A program made the position numbers and the translations under genes. Of a stretch of DNA of 64,000 bases, positions 25,645 to 33,915 are shown piece after piece. The notes beneath the pieces are model-generated. The model saw only the letters and a list, made by a program, of their open reading frames with translations. It did no database searches and was not told the DNA's origin. The stretch is from Ponticaulis sp. (GTDB lineage: Bacteria > Pseudomonadota > Alphaproteobacteria > Caulobacterales > Hyphomonadaceae): contig PBNO01000010.1 of NCBI GenBank assembly GCA_002723155.1, forward strand, positions 1 to 64,000, written 5' to 3'. Each line of letters opens with the position of its first letter. The first letter of the stretch is position 1.

Positions 25645-25935
25645 ATGTGGATGGCGCCGATAGCTGGAGTTTTGCGTTTGCGCCGCTTTGTGCAGGCCTA
25701 CCGGCATGTGCTTTCCGGATTTTATATCGCTGTCTTTATCCTCATGGTGGCGATCTGGGCGGGGTTTGATCTCTGGCTGAATGATGGGCATATGCGGGAA
25801 GTCACAGGCATCGCGATGTTTTACCCGCTTCTCTATGTGGGTTGGACCGTTTTACGCGATGTGGTGACCCATCTCTGGAACGGGCTGGTCTGGTGTGTGC
25901 AGCGCCTCGACGCGATGGTGCGTAAACGTCCCTGA
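25645..25935 (+). CDS. Small membrane protein, hypothetical
   Basis: 96 residues from the ATG at 25645 with two predicted transmembrane helices (about FYIAVFILMVAIWAGF and IAMFYPLLYVGWTVL) and basic ends. No family recognised. The ribosome binding site is weak and the frame opens just after the trcR terminator, so expression is less certain than for its neighbours. Codon use looks like the rest of the chromosome. Confidence 0.55.
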   Translation: MWMAPIAGVLRLRRFVQAYRHVLSGFYIAVFILMVAIWAGFDLWLNDGHMREVTGIAMFYPLLYVGWTVLRDVVTHLWNGLVWCVQRLDAMVRKRP

Positions 25936-25989
25936 CCAAAACGTCATACCGCCTCTGGCCGCATGAGACAGGCGGTCTAATTCATCGGC

Positions 25990-27234
25990 ATGACTGAACT
26001 CTTCACTGATACCCACACCGTTTCGTTTCGCCCCACCCGAAAAGCAGGGCTTGAGCAGCTTGAGCATTTTGCGCCGCGCATGGGCCGCCATTATGCGCAG
26101 AACCGAAATGCTGATCTTGGCCCCGGTGAGCGCACGAACGTCTCTGCCTTGTCACCATGGATCAGAATGCGGCTCGTGCTGGAAGAAGAAGTCGCGCGAA
26201 AGGCCTTAGACGGGTTCTCTTATGCCTCAGCTGAAAAGTTTCATCAGGAGATTTGCTGGCGGTCCTATTTCAAAGGGTGGATGGAGCACAGGCCATCCGT
26301 CTGGCAGGCATATCTGGAGCGGCGGGACGAGCATCTTTCAGCACTGGCGGGCAATGCCGGGCTGCGCAATGCCTATGAGGAAGCGGTCAGCGGGCGAACC
26401 GGGGTCGCCGGCTTCGATAACTGGGCGCGCGAACTGGTCGAAACGGGCTATCTGCACAACCATGCCCGCATGTGGTTTGCCTCCATCTGGATATTTACCC
26501 TAAAACTTCCATGGGAGCTCGGCGCGGATTTCTTCCTGAAACATCTGATGGATGGTGATCCGGCATCCAACACGCTGTCCTGGCGCTGGGTTGGCGGGCT
26601 GCACACGCGCGGCAAGACCTATCTGGCCCGTAAGGATAATATTGAAAAGTACACCGATGGACGGTTTTCGCCTTCCGGCCTTGCGCAGGACGCGCCGCCG
26701 CTCGAAGGATTTGAAAATCCGTCTCCGCGCTGGCCAGACCTGCCCGCCGGCAAAGCCGAAGGCCGAACCGGCCTCCTGCTGACCGAAGAGGATATGCATC
26801 TCGCCTCGCTGGCCTCTGGCATTGAAGACCTTGTTGCGGTCGCCGGTTGCGTCTTCCCGGATGCGCGCTCTCCATCTGGCGCGGGGGAGGTTGCAAAGCG
26901 GTTTGCACAAGGCGCACTGGACGATGTTTTGCGCCGCGCTATGGAGCGCATGGCGTTACCGGCACGAAAGCTGAGTGCGGACGACTTTGTTCAAGCGACC
27001 GTCGAATGGGCGCTTGAGGCCAAAATGGATACCGTCGCGACGGGTTACGCACCGGTCGGCTGGGTTCGTCCAAAACTGAATGCGCTGAAAGATGCGCTTT
27101 CCGAACACGACATCCAGCTTGTAGAGATTGTACGTGATTGGGACCGCTCGTTTTGGCCGCACGCCACAAAAGGCTTCTTCCCGCTCAAGAAACAGATTCC
27201 GGAGGTCTATGCAGAGCTGGGCATGCCGGTCTGA
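25990..27234 (+). CDS. Photolyase/cryptochrome-like FAD protein lacking the usual N-terminal domain
   Basis: 414 residues. Residues about 45-235 match the FAD-binding helical domain of the photolyase/cryptochrome family: SALSPWIRMRLV, FHQEICWRSYFKGW, LHNHARMWFASIWIF, then DGDPASNTLSWRWVGGL and NIEKYTDGRF. The usual N-terminal alpha/beta antenna domain (~130 residues) is absent. Instead, residues about 265-414 form an additional domain with alternating helices and strands (VEWALEAKMDTVATGYAPVGW, IQLVEIVRDWDRSFWPHATKGFF). This suggests a rearranged architecture. It probably binds FAD; DNA repair or light sensing is undetermined. Confidence 0.8.
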   Translation: MTELFTDTHTVSFRPTRKAGLEQLEHFAPRMGRHYAQNRNADLGPGERTNVSALSPWIRMRLVLEEEVARKALDGFSYASAEKFHQEICWRSYFKGWMEHRPSVWQAYLERRDEHLSALAGNAGLRNAYEEAVSGRTGVAGFDNWARELVETGYLHNHARMWFASIWIFTLKLPWELGADFFLKHLMDGDPASNTLSWRWVGGLHTRGKTYLARKDNIEKYTDGRFSPSGLAQDAPPLEGFENPSPRWPDLPAGKAEGRTGLLLTEEDMHLASLASGIEDLVAVAGCVFPDARSPSGAGEVAKRFAQGALDDVLRRAMERMALPARKLSADDFVQATVEWALEAKMDTVATGYAPVGWVRPKLNALKDALSEHDIQLVEIVRDWDRSFWPHATKGFFPLKKQIPEVYAELGMPV

Positions 27235-27271
27235 TCTTGGAACTCATGCCAGAGCAACCCATTTCTCTCTC

Positions 27272-27559
27272 ATGAGTGACACAGATATCAAACGAGAGCC
27301 GCGTGGCTCCGGCGAGCAATATGTTCTGAAGGTGGACGGCCATAAGGCTGTGCTGACCTTTCAGGATGTTGAAGGCGACAAACGCATCACTGACCATACT
27401 CTGGTGCCGCGGGAGCTTGGTGGACGCGGTATTGGCAAGAAACTCGTTGCGCGCGCCGTGGAAGATGCGCGCTCTGAGGGTAAGTCTATCGTTCCGACCT
27501 GCTGGTTTGTGAAACAGCAGATTGACCGTCGTGAAGAATGGCGAGATGTGCTCGCCTGA
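27272..27559 (+). CDS. Short GNAT N-acetyltransferase (YjdJ-like)
   Basis: 95 residues from the ATG at 27272. It is a minimal GNAT fold of the Acetyltransf_CG type, with the acetyl-CoA loop in LGGRGIGKKLVARAVEDAR and the family hallmark IVPTCWFVKQQI. The longer upstream frame overlaps the flavoprotein gene and is not supported. It converges on a second GNAT gene, 3 bases away. Substrate unknown. Confidence 0.88.
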   Translation: MSDTDIKREPRGSGEQYVLKVDGHKAVLTFQDVEGDKRITDHTLVPRELGGRGIGKKLVARAVEDARSEGKSIVPTCWFVKQQIDRREEWRDVLA

Positions 27560-27562
27560 GCA

Positions 27563-28180
27563 CTACATCCGCATACGGATGTGTTTCCAGTCATCGGCGG
27601 TCATTTCCCAGACAAGTGACTGACGCGTCTGTCCGTTCGGGCCCTTGCTCGTGACCTCGCCCATACGCGTCATGCCCATGGCATCGATCAGCTTGATCGA
27701 GCGGATATTGTCATGCGCTGCGGTGAAGCAGAGCCGGTGAACACCAAGCGTTTCGAACACAAAATCTATGCTGCGGAAGATGCCGTCGCGGCCACGGCCG
27801 CTCGACTGCTGATCAGGATGGGTGGCGCCGCCAAACTCTGCGGCTGACCAGTTCGGCCAGATGGTGAAATCAAAATATCCGGTGACGCGGCCTGCTTCAT
27901 CAAAACTGGCCAGCATAAACCCTTCGCCTTTTGTTTGAGCTTCTGCCTTGCGCCTGACATGGCGCAGCACGCTATCCTTTGTGACGGGCTTTTCGACCGT
28001 GTAGATCGGGCCTGAGACGGCGGGTAGGGCGAAGAAGTCATACATTGCGTCCAAATCGTCTTCGGTCACGATACGGGCATTCCCATCAGGGCGCTGAAAC
28101 TCAGTCACCTTACGCACGCGATCTCTGATCTTGTCTTCAGTTTTCGGGCTGACGATTTCTCTCGTGACCGGAATGGACAT
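27563..28180 (-). CDS. GNAT N-acetyltransferase
   Basis: 205-residue acetyltransferase resembling the RimJ/RimL-type group (Acetyltransf_3). Seen in sequence: central strand VTGYFDFTIWPNW, acetyl-CoA loop region QQSSGRGRDGIFRS, and the C-terminal strand-helix HRLCFTAAHDNIRSIKLIDAMGM. The acetyl acceptor is not apparent. It lies tail to tail with the short GNAT gene and divergent from the glycosylase gene at 28269. Confidence 0.82.
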   Translation of the reverse strand: MSIPVTREIVSPKTEDKIRDRVRKVTEFQRPDGNARIVTEDDLDAMYDFFALPAVSGPIYTVEKPVTKDSVLRHVRRKAEAQTKGEGFMLASFDEAGRVTGYFDFTIWPNWSAAEFGGATHPDQQSSGRGRDGIFRSIDFVFETLGVHRLCFTAAHDNIRSIKLIDAMGMTRMGEVTSKGPNGQTRQSLVWEMTADDWKHIRMRM

Positions 28181-28268
28181 GAATACACCTCTATAGTGCT
28201 AACAGTTTTGTGCAGAGACGCGTTGAACGCAATCGGATATGTTTCCCCGCAGACTGGGGGAATTGGGC

Positions 28269-28928
28269 ATGCAGTTTTCTGAAATCGAAGCGCGCGCTGT
28301 CGAAAAGCATGGACGCGAAGCGCTGGAAGACAGGCTAAGCCCTGTGGTCAGTGCAGCAGAGGTTGAAGCCATACCTGCCGACCGCTTCCTCTCTGAAGCG
28401 ACTAAGGTCATCTTTCAGGCCGGGTTTTCATGGTCCCTCATTGATAAGAAATGGCCCAATTTTGAAGCCGCATTTGAAGGTTTCGATGTACACCGCTGGT
28501 CCATGATGGGCGAAGAAGACCTTGATCGCTTGCTCAAGACAGACGGCATTGTTCGCAATGCCGGAAAGCTTCTCAGTGTCGGGAAGAACGCGCTCTATTT
28601 TCGGGATATTATAACTGAGCACGGAAGTGTGGGAGCGTTTTTTGCCAGCTGGAAATCGGAAGACTTCTTTGAAAATCTGTCCGCGATGCAGAAGCGGACA
28701 AACCGGCTGGGCGCGAAAACCGGCCAGATATTTCTGCGGCGCATGGGCGTGGAATCTGTCGTTCTGTCTAATGATGTCGTGAACGCTTTGATTGGCGCTG
28801 GTATCGTTGCAAGAGCGCCGACCGCCAAGAAGGACCTTGCAAGCGTTCAGGCTGCTCTGAATGACTGGCGCGAAGAATCGGGTAGAAGTCTCTCGCAGAT
28901 CAGCCAGATTCTGGCACTATCGGTTTAA
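28269..28928 (+). CDS. DNA-3-methyladenine glycosylase I-like protein (Tag family)
   Basis: Base-excision repair enzyme type of the HhH superfamily, 219 residues. Family segments: FQAGFSWSLIDKKWPNFEAAFEGFD (Tag-like FRAGLSW... region) and LLKTDGIVRNAGKLLSVGKNA, which corresponds to the Tag DNA-contact region. The Cys/His zinc ligands of E. coli Tag at the termini are not evident, so it belongs to a zinc-free branch and substrate range may differ. I use the ATG at 28269 (GGGGGA upstream). Confidence 0.82.
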   Translation: MQFSEIEARAVEKHGREALEDRLSPVVSAAEVEAIPADRFLSEATKVIFQAGFSWSLIDKKWPNFEAAFEGFDVHRWSMMGEEDLDRLLKTDGIVRNAGKLLSVGKNALYFRDIITEHGSVGAFFASWKSEDFFENLSAMQKRTNRLGAKTGQIFLRRMGVESVVLSNDVVNALIGAGIVARAPTAKKDLASVQAALNDWREESGRSLSQISQILALSV

Positions 28929-29013
28929 TGCGAAGACTTTCAATGTAGTCACCGACAATTAACCCCGTTCTGTATAAACATATTCAAGTTCTGAAAGCAG
29001 GGCCGGGTTGTGT

Positions 29014-30798
29014 ATGACGGGCAGTAAGCTCAAAGAAAAATTTACGTGGTTCTTCCGTATGACGGAAGAAGACCATCGCGCATCCGAAGCTCTCGGCGCC
29101 GTTCTGGTAAAAGACCTCGTTTTTCGCATTGGTATTGAACTTGTTCTGGTCGTCTTATGGGCTCTGTGCGGGCAGGTCGAATTTGCGCTGATCTGGCTTG
29201 CACTGGTTGTTCCGGCGGAGTTCGGCGAGGTTGTTCTTGAACAGCTGAAAAAGCGGGATAAGAATCCGGGTGACGGATATCTCTACGGCCAGTTTTTTGT
29301 GTCTTTGTTTGGCGGCGGAACCTGGGCAGGTGGCGGCGTTTATCTCTGGAGCACTGGCGATATTGTCCTGATGGCGAGCGGCCTTTTGATGGTTGTTGGA
29401 GTCACGGCGCATGTAACTTTCAAGTATTCTGACTGGATCAAGGGCGCGATCGTCGCCGCTATACCACCTTTGACAGGTTTGCTCGCGCTCGCGCTCATGC
29501 CAATGCCGTTTGTGATGTCTGTACCGGAACGTATCCTTATCATCGTCGCGATCGGTGGGCTCATCTATTATATGCTCATAGTCGCGGTGGCGGACGTTCA
29601 AAAACAAATCAAGTTGAAACAAGCGCTCGCGGCCGCGTCCGAGGCTAGCCGAACCAAGTCGATTTTCCTCGCCAATATGAGCCATGAAATCCGTACACCG
29701 ATGAATGGCGTGCTGGGTATGGCTGAAATGCTGGGGCGGACACCGCTCGACGGCAATCAGAAGGAAATGGTGTCGGTAATCCGGTCATCAGGTGATGCGC
29801 TGATCGGTGTTATTGATGATATTCTGGACCTTTCCAAAATCGAAGCAGGTCATCTGGAACTCGATCATCAGGCCTTCTGGGTGCATGATCTGGTGCGCAA
29901 TCTGGTGATCACCTCCGAACTTAGCGCGCATGCCAAGGGCCTTGAATTTCGCCTCGACTGGGATGAGGAGAGGCCGTTGTGCCTTGAAGGCGACGTGCTG
30001 CGGCTTCGTCAGATCGTTGGCAATCTTCTCTCCAATGCGATCAAGTTCACAGAAGACGGCGTCGTGACTCTCAGCGTTAAAGCCGATGTCCTCGATGATA
30101 AGGGCGTTTGCGGATTGTCCTTTGCGGTGGCTGATACCGGCTCTGGCCTGAGCGATGATGATCAGGCGCGTATCTTTGAACCGTTTGTGCAGGTCGATGA
30201 TTCACTCAGCCGTCGTCATGGCGGGTCGGGCCTGGGCCTCTCTATTTCGCACCGGATTGCCGCCATGATGAATGGCTCTCTCGGCGTGCGGAGTAAAAAG
30301 GGCGAGGGCGCGGAGTTCTCCTTCTTCTGTGAGTTGTCGCTGGCAGATGACTGCGAGACGGCGAGTGAGATCGACATTGAGGACACATCAGGTGATGTGG
30401 AACCGACCCATGGTCACCGTCCCCGAATTCTCGTCGCTGAAGATCATGCCCATAACCGGCGTGTTCTGCAGCTGATGCTCGCAACCATGAGCGTGGATGT
30501 CTGCTTTGTTGAAGACGGGCGTCAGGCTGTTGATGCTTATGAAGCGGATGAGTTTGACCTTCTCCTTCTCGATATCCAGATGCCGGAACTCACCGGCGTT
30601 GAAGCGCTTCACGAAATCCGCCGGATTGATGCCGAACGCAGGCGTCAGGCCGTGCCGGCGCTGGCGCTCACCGCGAATGCAATGAAGCATCAGGTGGATG
30701 AATATATACAGGCAGGCTTTAACGGTCATGTCGCCAAACCGATTGTCGTCGAGACCCTCGTCAACACAATGAATGATGCTTTGACCAGGATGGGCTGA
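29014..30798 (+). CDS. Hybrid sensor histidine kinase / receiver
   Basis: Membrane kinase of 594 residues. The N-terminal ~190 residues contain about six hydrophobic helices and no large periplasmic loop. HisKA has His224 in NMSHEIRTPMNGVLGM; the HATPase has NLLSNAIKFT, VADTGSGL and GSGLGLSISHRI. A C-terminal receiver has VAEDHAHNRR, phospho-acceptor Asp520 in LLLLDIQMPE and Lys in HVAKPI. No HPt domain is attached, so a separate phosphotransfer protein is expected. A TTAACC hexamer at 28959-28964 resembles a CtrA half-site but is weak evidence. Signal unknown. Confidence 0.93.
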   Translation: MTGSKLKEKFTWFFRMTEEDHRASEALGAVLVKDLVFRIGIELVLVVLWALCGQVEFALIWLALVVPAEFGEVVLEQLKKRDKNPGDGYLYGQFFVSLFGGGTWAGGGVYLWSTGDIVLMASGLLMVVGVTAHVTFKYSDWIKGAIVAAIPPLTGLLALALMPMPFVMSVPERILIIVAIGGLIYYMLIVAVADVQKQIKLKQALAAASEASRTKSIFLANMSHEIRTPMNGVLGMAEMLGRTPLDGNQKEMVSVIRSSGDALIGVIDDILDLSKIEAGHLELDHQAFWVHDLVRNLVITSELSAHAKGLEFRLDWDEERPLCLEGDVLRLRQIVGNLLSNAIKFTEDGVVTLSVKADVLDDKGVCGLSFAVADTGSGLSDDDQARIFEPFVQVDDSLSRRHGGSGLGLSISHRIAAMMNGSLGVRSKKGEGAEFSFFCELSLADDCETASEIDIEDTSGDVEPTHGHRPRILVAEDHAHNRRVLQLMLATMSVDVCFVEDGRQAVDAYEADEFDLLLLDIQMPELTGVEALHEIRRIDAERRRQAVPALALTANAMKHQVDEYIQAGFNGHVAKPIVVETLVNTMNDALTRMG

Positions 30799-30850
30799 CG
30801 CGGCCGCCTGCACGCGGTAGTGTAGGTTGTAACTGCCGGGGGTTTTCCAT

Positions 30851-31753
30851 TTGCGTCGCATTGCCCAGTTTGATCTGAACCTGCTTGAAACCTTCGAGGC
30901 GATTTACTCTGAAGGCGGTGTGTCGCGTGCTGCGCGGCATCTAAACCTCTCCCAGCCTGCGGTGAGCCATTCTCTTGCTCGCTTACGTGAAGCCTTCAAT
31001 GACGAGCTGTTTATCCGTGAAGGGAATAACCTCGTCCCGACCGCTATGGCGCGGGATATTATCGGCCCCATCCGTGAGGCGCTTCGTAATTTCGGTTTCG
31101 CGCTGGCGAGCGCCATGCATTTTGATCCGGCGACCTCCAACCGGTTGTTTCGGGTCGGCATGCGCCTGTCAGGTGAGGCGCCGAACTTTGCATCCCTCGT
31201 GACCCATATGCGTGAGGCGGCACCTGAAGTTCGTCTGACGAGTGCGCACTTTGCGCGGCAGGATCTCACTAACCTTCTGGCGAATGGCGATCTCGATCTG
31301 GCGATTGATGTCGCCCATAAAGATCGGGCCGGCCTGAAGCGGGAATTGCTTCGCCATGACAGTTTCGTTGTCGCCGCCCGTAAAGGTCATCCGGCTATTG
31401 GTGAGACGCTGACGCTCGACACCTATCTGAAGCTGGAGCATGTGTTTGCCTCGCCGCGTTCAGTTGGTCTCGGGCATGAGGATGCCGCGCTATCAAGGAT
31501 TGGCCGCGAACGAAAAATTGCTGTACGCTGCCAGAATGCCATGTCGGCCTGGCAAATTGTCTCCCGGACCGATATGATACTCACACTGTCACGGCGCTAT
31601 GCAGAGACGTTTCAGGGGCTTGAAGGTAACGAGCTTCATGAACTCCCTCTCAGCCTGCCGTCAGCAGAAGCTTACATGTACTGGCACGAGGCTACAGAGG
31701 CCGATCCGGGCCTGATCTGGCTGAGAGAGCAGATCAGAATGGTCATAAACTAA
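30851..31753 (+). CDS. LysR-family transcriptional regulator
   Basis: 300 residues. The N-terminal winged HTH is clear (FDLNLLETFEAIYSEGGVSRAARHLNLSQPAVSHSLARLREAF), followed by the substrate-binding domain with two alpha/beta subdomains (about 90-300). The start codon is TTG at 30851 with GCCGGGGG upstream; no ATG gives a full HTH. It is followed on the same strand by an acyl-CoA dehydrogenase after 115 bases and may regulate it, but LysR proteins more often control divergent genes, so the target is uncertain. Confidence 0.9.
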   Translation: MRRIAQFDLNLLETFEAIYSEGGVSRAARHLNLSQPAVSHSLARLREAFNDELFIREGNNLVPTAMARDIIGPIREALRNFGFALASAMHFDPATSNRLFRVGMRLSGEAPNFASLVTHMREAAPEVRLTSAHFARQDLTNLLANGDLDLAIDVAHKDRAGLKRELLRHDSFVVAARKGHPAIGETLTLDTYLKLEHVFASPRSVGLGHEDAALSRIGRERKIAVRCQNAMSAWQIVSRTDMILTLSRRYAETFQGLEGNELHELPLSLPSAEAYMYWHEATEADPGLIWLREQIRMVIN

Positions 31754-31774
31754 TCTTTATAAGTGCTTGCGGCA

Positions 31775-31795
31775 CCCATTCGCTAAACGAATGGG
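31775..31795 (+). promoter_or_regulatory. Perfect 8-bp inverted repeat between LysR and acyl-CoA dehydrogenase genes
   Basis: CCCATTCG (31775-31782) pairs with CGAATGGG (31788-31795) around CTAAA. There is no T tract, so it is either a weak terminator of the LysR gene or an operator upstream of the dehydrogenase gene. Confidence 0.5.
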
Positions 31796-31868
31796 CTGCA
31801 TTCAAAACCCGCATTACCAGTTATGGCCTCTGAGGGGCTAAATTCTCCGTCAAAATACGGAGATATCT

Positions 31869-33116
31869 ATGAGCAGCTTTGTTGACCCAAGCCTGAAGAT
31901 GAATGACCTCGAAATGTCGGAAGCATCCGTTCCGCTGTTTGAGGCCGTGAAGAAACACATCGAAGAGAACGTGAAGCCCATCCAGGAAGAGTATGAAGAA
32001 CTCGGCCGGACGCTTGAAGACCGCTGGAGCTTTCACCCGCGCCAGCTGGAACTTCTCGAAGGCGCCAAGAACAAAGCTAAAGAGGCTGGTCTCTGGAACT
32101 TCTTCCTGCCGGATTCTCCTATCGGTCACGGCATGACAAACCTCGATTATGCCTATATCGCCGCTGAACTTGGGAAAGTGCCGCTTGCGTCTGAATCGCT
32201 GAACTGTAACGCGCCGGATACCGGCAATATGGAAGTGCTGCAGCATGTCGGCACGCCAGAGCAGAAAGAGAAATGGCTTAAACCCCTTCTGAACGGTGAG
32301 ATCCGTTCCGCCTTTGCGATGACCGAGCCGAATGTTGCTTCGTCTGATGCCAAAAACATCTCCACTACGGCTGTGCTCGACGGTGATGAGTGGGTCATCA
32401 ATGGCGAGAAATACTACATCTCCGGCGCGGGCGATCCTCGTTGCCGCATCATGATCGTCATGGTCAAAACGAGCCCTGACGCCGAGCCACACAAGCAACA
32501 GTCTCAAATCCTCGTGCCATTGCCGCATCCGGGTGTAGAGATTGTCGGCCCGATGCATGTCTTCGGTGAGGATCATGCCCCCCGCGGCCATATGCATCTG
32601 CGCTTCAAAGATGTCCGCGTGCCAAAAGAGAATATGCTGCTGGGCGAAGGTCGCGGTTTTGAGATTTCCCAGCTCCGCCTTGGCCCGGGCCGTATCCACC
32701 ACTGCATGCGCACAATCGGCAAAGCAGAACGCGCGCTTGATATGATGGTCGAGCGCGGCCTCTCCCGCGAGGCGTTTGGCCAGCCGCTGATCAAGCTCGG
32801 CAAGAACCTTGAAACGGTGTCACGTAACCGGATCGAGATTGAAGCCATGCGCCTGATGGTTCTGAAAGCTGCCAAGGCGATGGATGTAATGGGCAATAAA
32901 GAAGCCCGCATCTGGGTCTCCATGGTGAAGGCGATGGTGCCGGAAAAAGCCTGCAAGATCATCGATGACGCGATCCAGATTCACGGCGCGACGGGTATTT
33001 CCCAGTGGACGCCGCTGGCCGAGCTTTACACTGATATTCGTCACCTGCGCTTTGCCGACGGCCCGGATGAGGTTCACCACATGGTAGTCGGCCGCGCCGA
33101 GCTGAAGCGCCACTAA
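31869..33116 (+). CDS. Acyl-CoA dehydrogenase (ACAD10/11-like)
   Basis: FAD-dependent dehydrogenase of 415 residues, longer and different from the one at 13169. Seen: FFLPDSPIGHGMTNLDYAYI, the flavin region FAMTEPNVASSDAKNI, GAGDPRCRIMIVMVKT, LRLGPGRIHHCMRTIG and the C-terminal FADGPDEVHHMVVGR. The last motif and GPGRIHHCMR are typical of the ACAD10/11 group, which handles branched or 4-hydroxy acyl-CoAs in eukaryotes. The substrate here is not determinable. A strong terminator follows. Confidence 0.93.
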   Translation: MSSFVDPSLKMNDLEMSEASVPLFEAVKKHIEENVKPIQEEYEELGRTLEDRWSFHPRQLELLEGAKNKAKEAGLWNFFLPDSPIGHGMTNLDYAYIAAELGKVPLASESLNCNAPDTGNMEVLQHVGTPEQKEKWLKPLLNGEIRSAFAMTEPNVASSDAKNISTTAVLDGDEWVINGEKYYISGAGDPRCRIMIVMVKTSPDAEPHKQQSQILVPLPHPGVEIVGPMHVFGEDHAPRGHMHLRFKDVRVPKENMLLGEGRGFEISQLRLGPGRIHHCMRTIGKAERALDMMVERGLSREAFGQPLIKLGKNLETVSRNRIEIEAMRLMVLKAAKAMDVMGNKEARIWVSMVKAMVPEKACKIIDDAIQIHGATGISQWTPLAELYTDIRHLRFADGPDEVHHMVVGRAELKRH

Positions 33117-33144
33117 ACACAGTTTTCGCTCTGTGATCTTCACA

Positions 33145-33174
33145 CCCGCGCAGTTCGCTGCGCGGGATTTTTTT
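33145..33174 (+). terminator. Rho-independent terminator with UUCG tetraloop
   Basis: The stem CCCGCGCAG (33145-33153) and CTGCGCGGG (33158-33166) closes a TTCG loop and is followed by ATTTTTTT. It ends the acyl-CoA dehydrogenase transcript. The stop of the opposing membrane-protein gene (33173) lies within the T tract. Confidence 0.93.
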
Positions 33175-33847
33175 ATCTCTCTAAAAACCGGATTTCATCA
33201 TAGACGCGTATGGGCAGGATGATGGTCGCCATTGCGGTCACAAGCGAAAGAGCGATGGTGAAGATGCCGTCGGTGATGAAGGATGATATGCCGAGGCCTC
33301 CGGCAACTTCCATTAGGAAAAAGACAACCAGCATCAGGATGAGCTGGCTGAACAGGCAGAGCAGTATGCCCACAATGTTTTGCCATACCATTTGCGCGCT
33401 GCGTTTTGCGGCTTCGAAACCGAAAAGCTCCTCCACGCAAATCACCGGTACGATCAGAAAAAGGAAGAACGAGCCGACAAGCGATAAAAGCAATCCCGGC
33501 CCGTTCAATCCGGCGATAAACTGAACGGCAAATACGGGCCATGCGGCGGTAAGGAATGCCGATGAAAAGATATCACCTTTCCGAACAGCATGAGCTGTGA
33601 GCTCGAACACGCCATAGCGTTTGGCAATCAGGCTCGCCGATACCACGAAGAGCGCGATCACCATCGACATAACGGCGACCATTATCGGGTGTGGTATGCC
33701 AATGAGCCCCCGAAGGAAAAACGCTGCAATCATATCCGGCAGAACAAAGCCGAATATAGTGACGATCGCGACAAGGCCAGGCCGGTAGAGTGGCAGAGTC
33801 CAGACGTCTTTAACAACTCTCAGAACATCCATTTTTCCGGTTTGCAC
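33173..33847 (-). CDS. Six-helix integral membrane protein, hypothetical
   Basis: 224 residues with about six hydrophobic helices arranged as in DUF-type membrane proteins related to the glycerophosphodiesterase membrane domain; no named family is certain. A conserved-looking segment VPVICVEELFGFEAAKRSAQMVW lies between helices 4 and 5. I use the GTG at 33847 because AGGGG lies six bases upstream; an ATG at 33832 is possible. Composition matches the chromosome. Role unknown. Confidence 0.72.
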   Translation of the reverse strand: MQTGKMDVLRVVKDVWTLPLYRPGLVAIVTIFGFVLPDMIAAFFLRGLIGIPHPIMVAVMSMVIALFVVSASLIAKRYGVFELTAHAVRKGDIFSSAFLTAAWPVFAVQFIAGLNGPGLLLSLVGSFFLFLIVPVICVEELFGFEAAKRSAQMVWQNIVGILLCLFSQLILMLVVFFLMEVAGGLGISSFITDGIFTIALSLVTAMATIILPIRVYDEIRFLER

Positions 33848-33915
33848 GCGTGTCCCCTGACCTTTGATTCCTCACGCCCATCATCCGGTGAACCGGCCAT
33901 ATATGGCAATGGTTT

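Noticed and set aside
31821..32702. Long antisense open frame (293 codons) across the second acyl-CoA dehydrogenase gene
   Set aside because: Shadow of a conserved gene; composition typical of complement reading.
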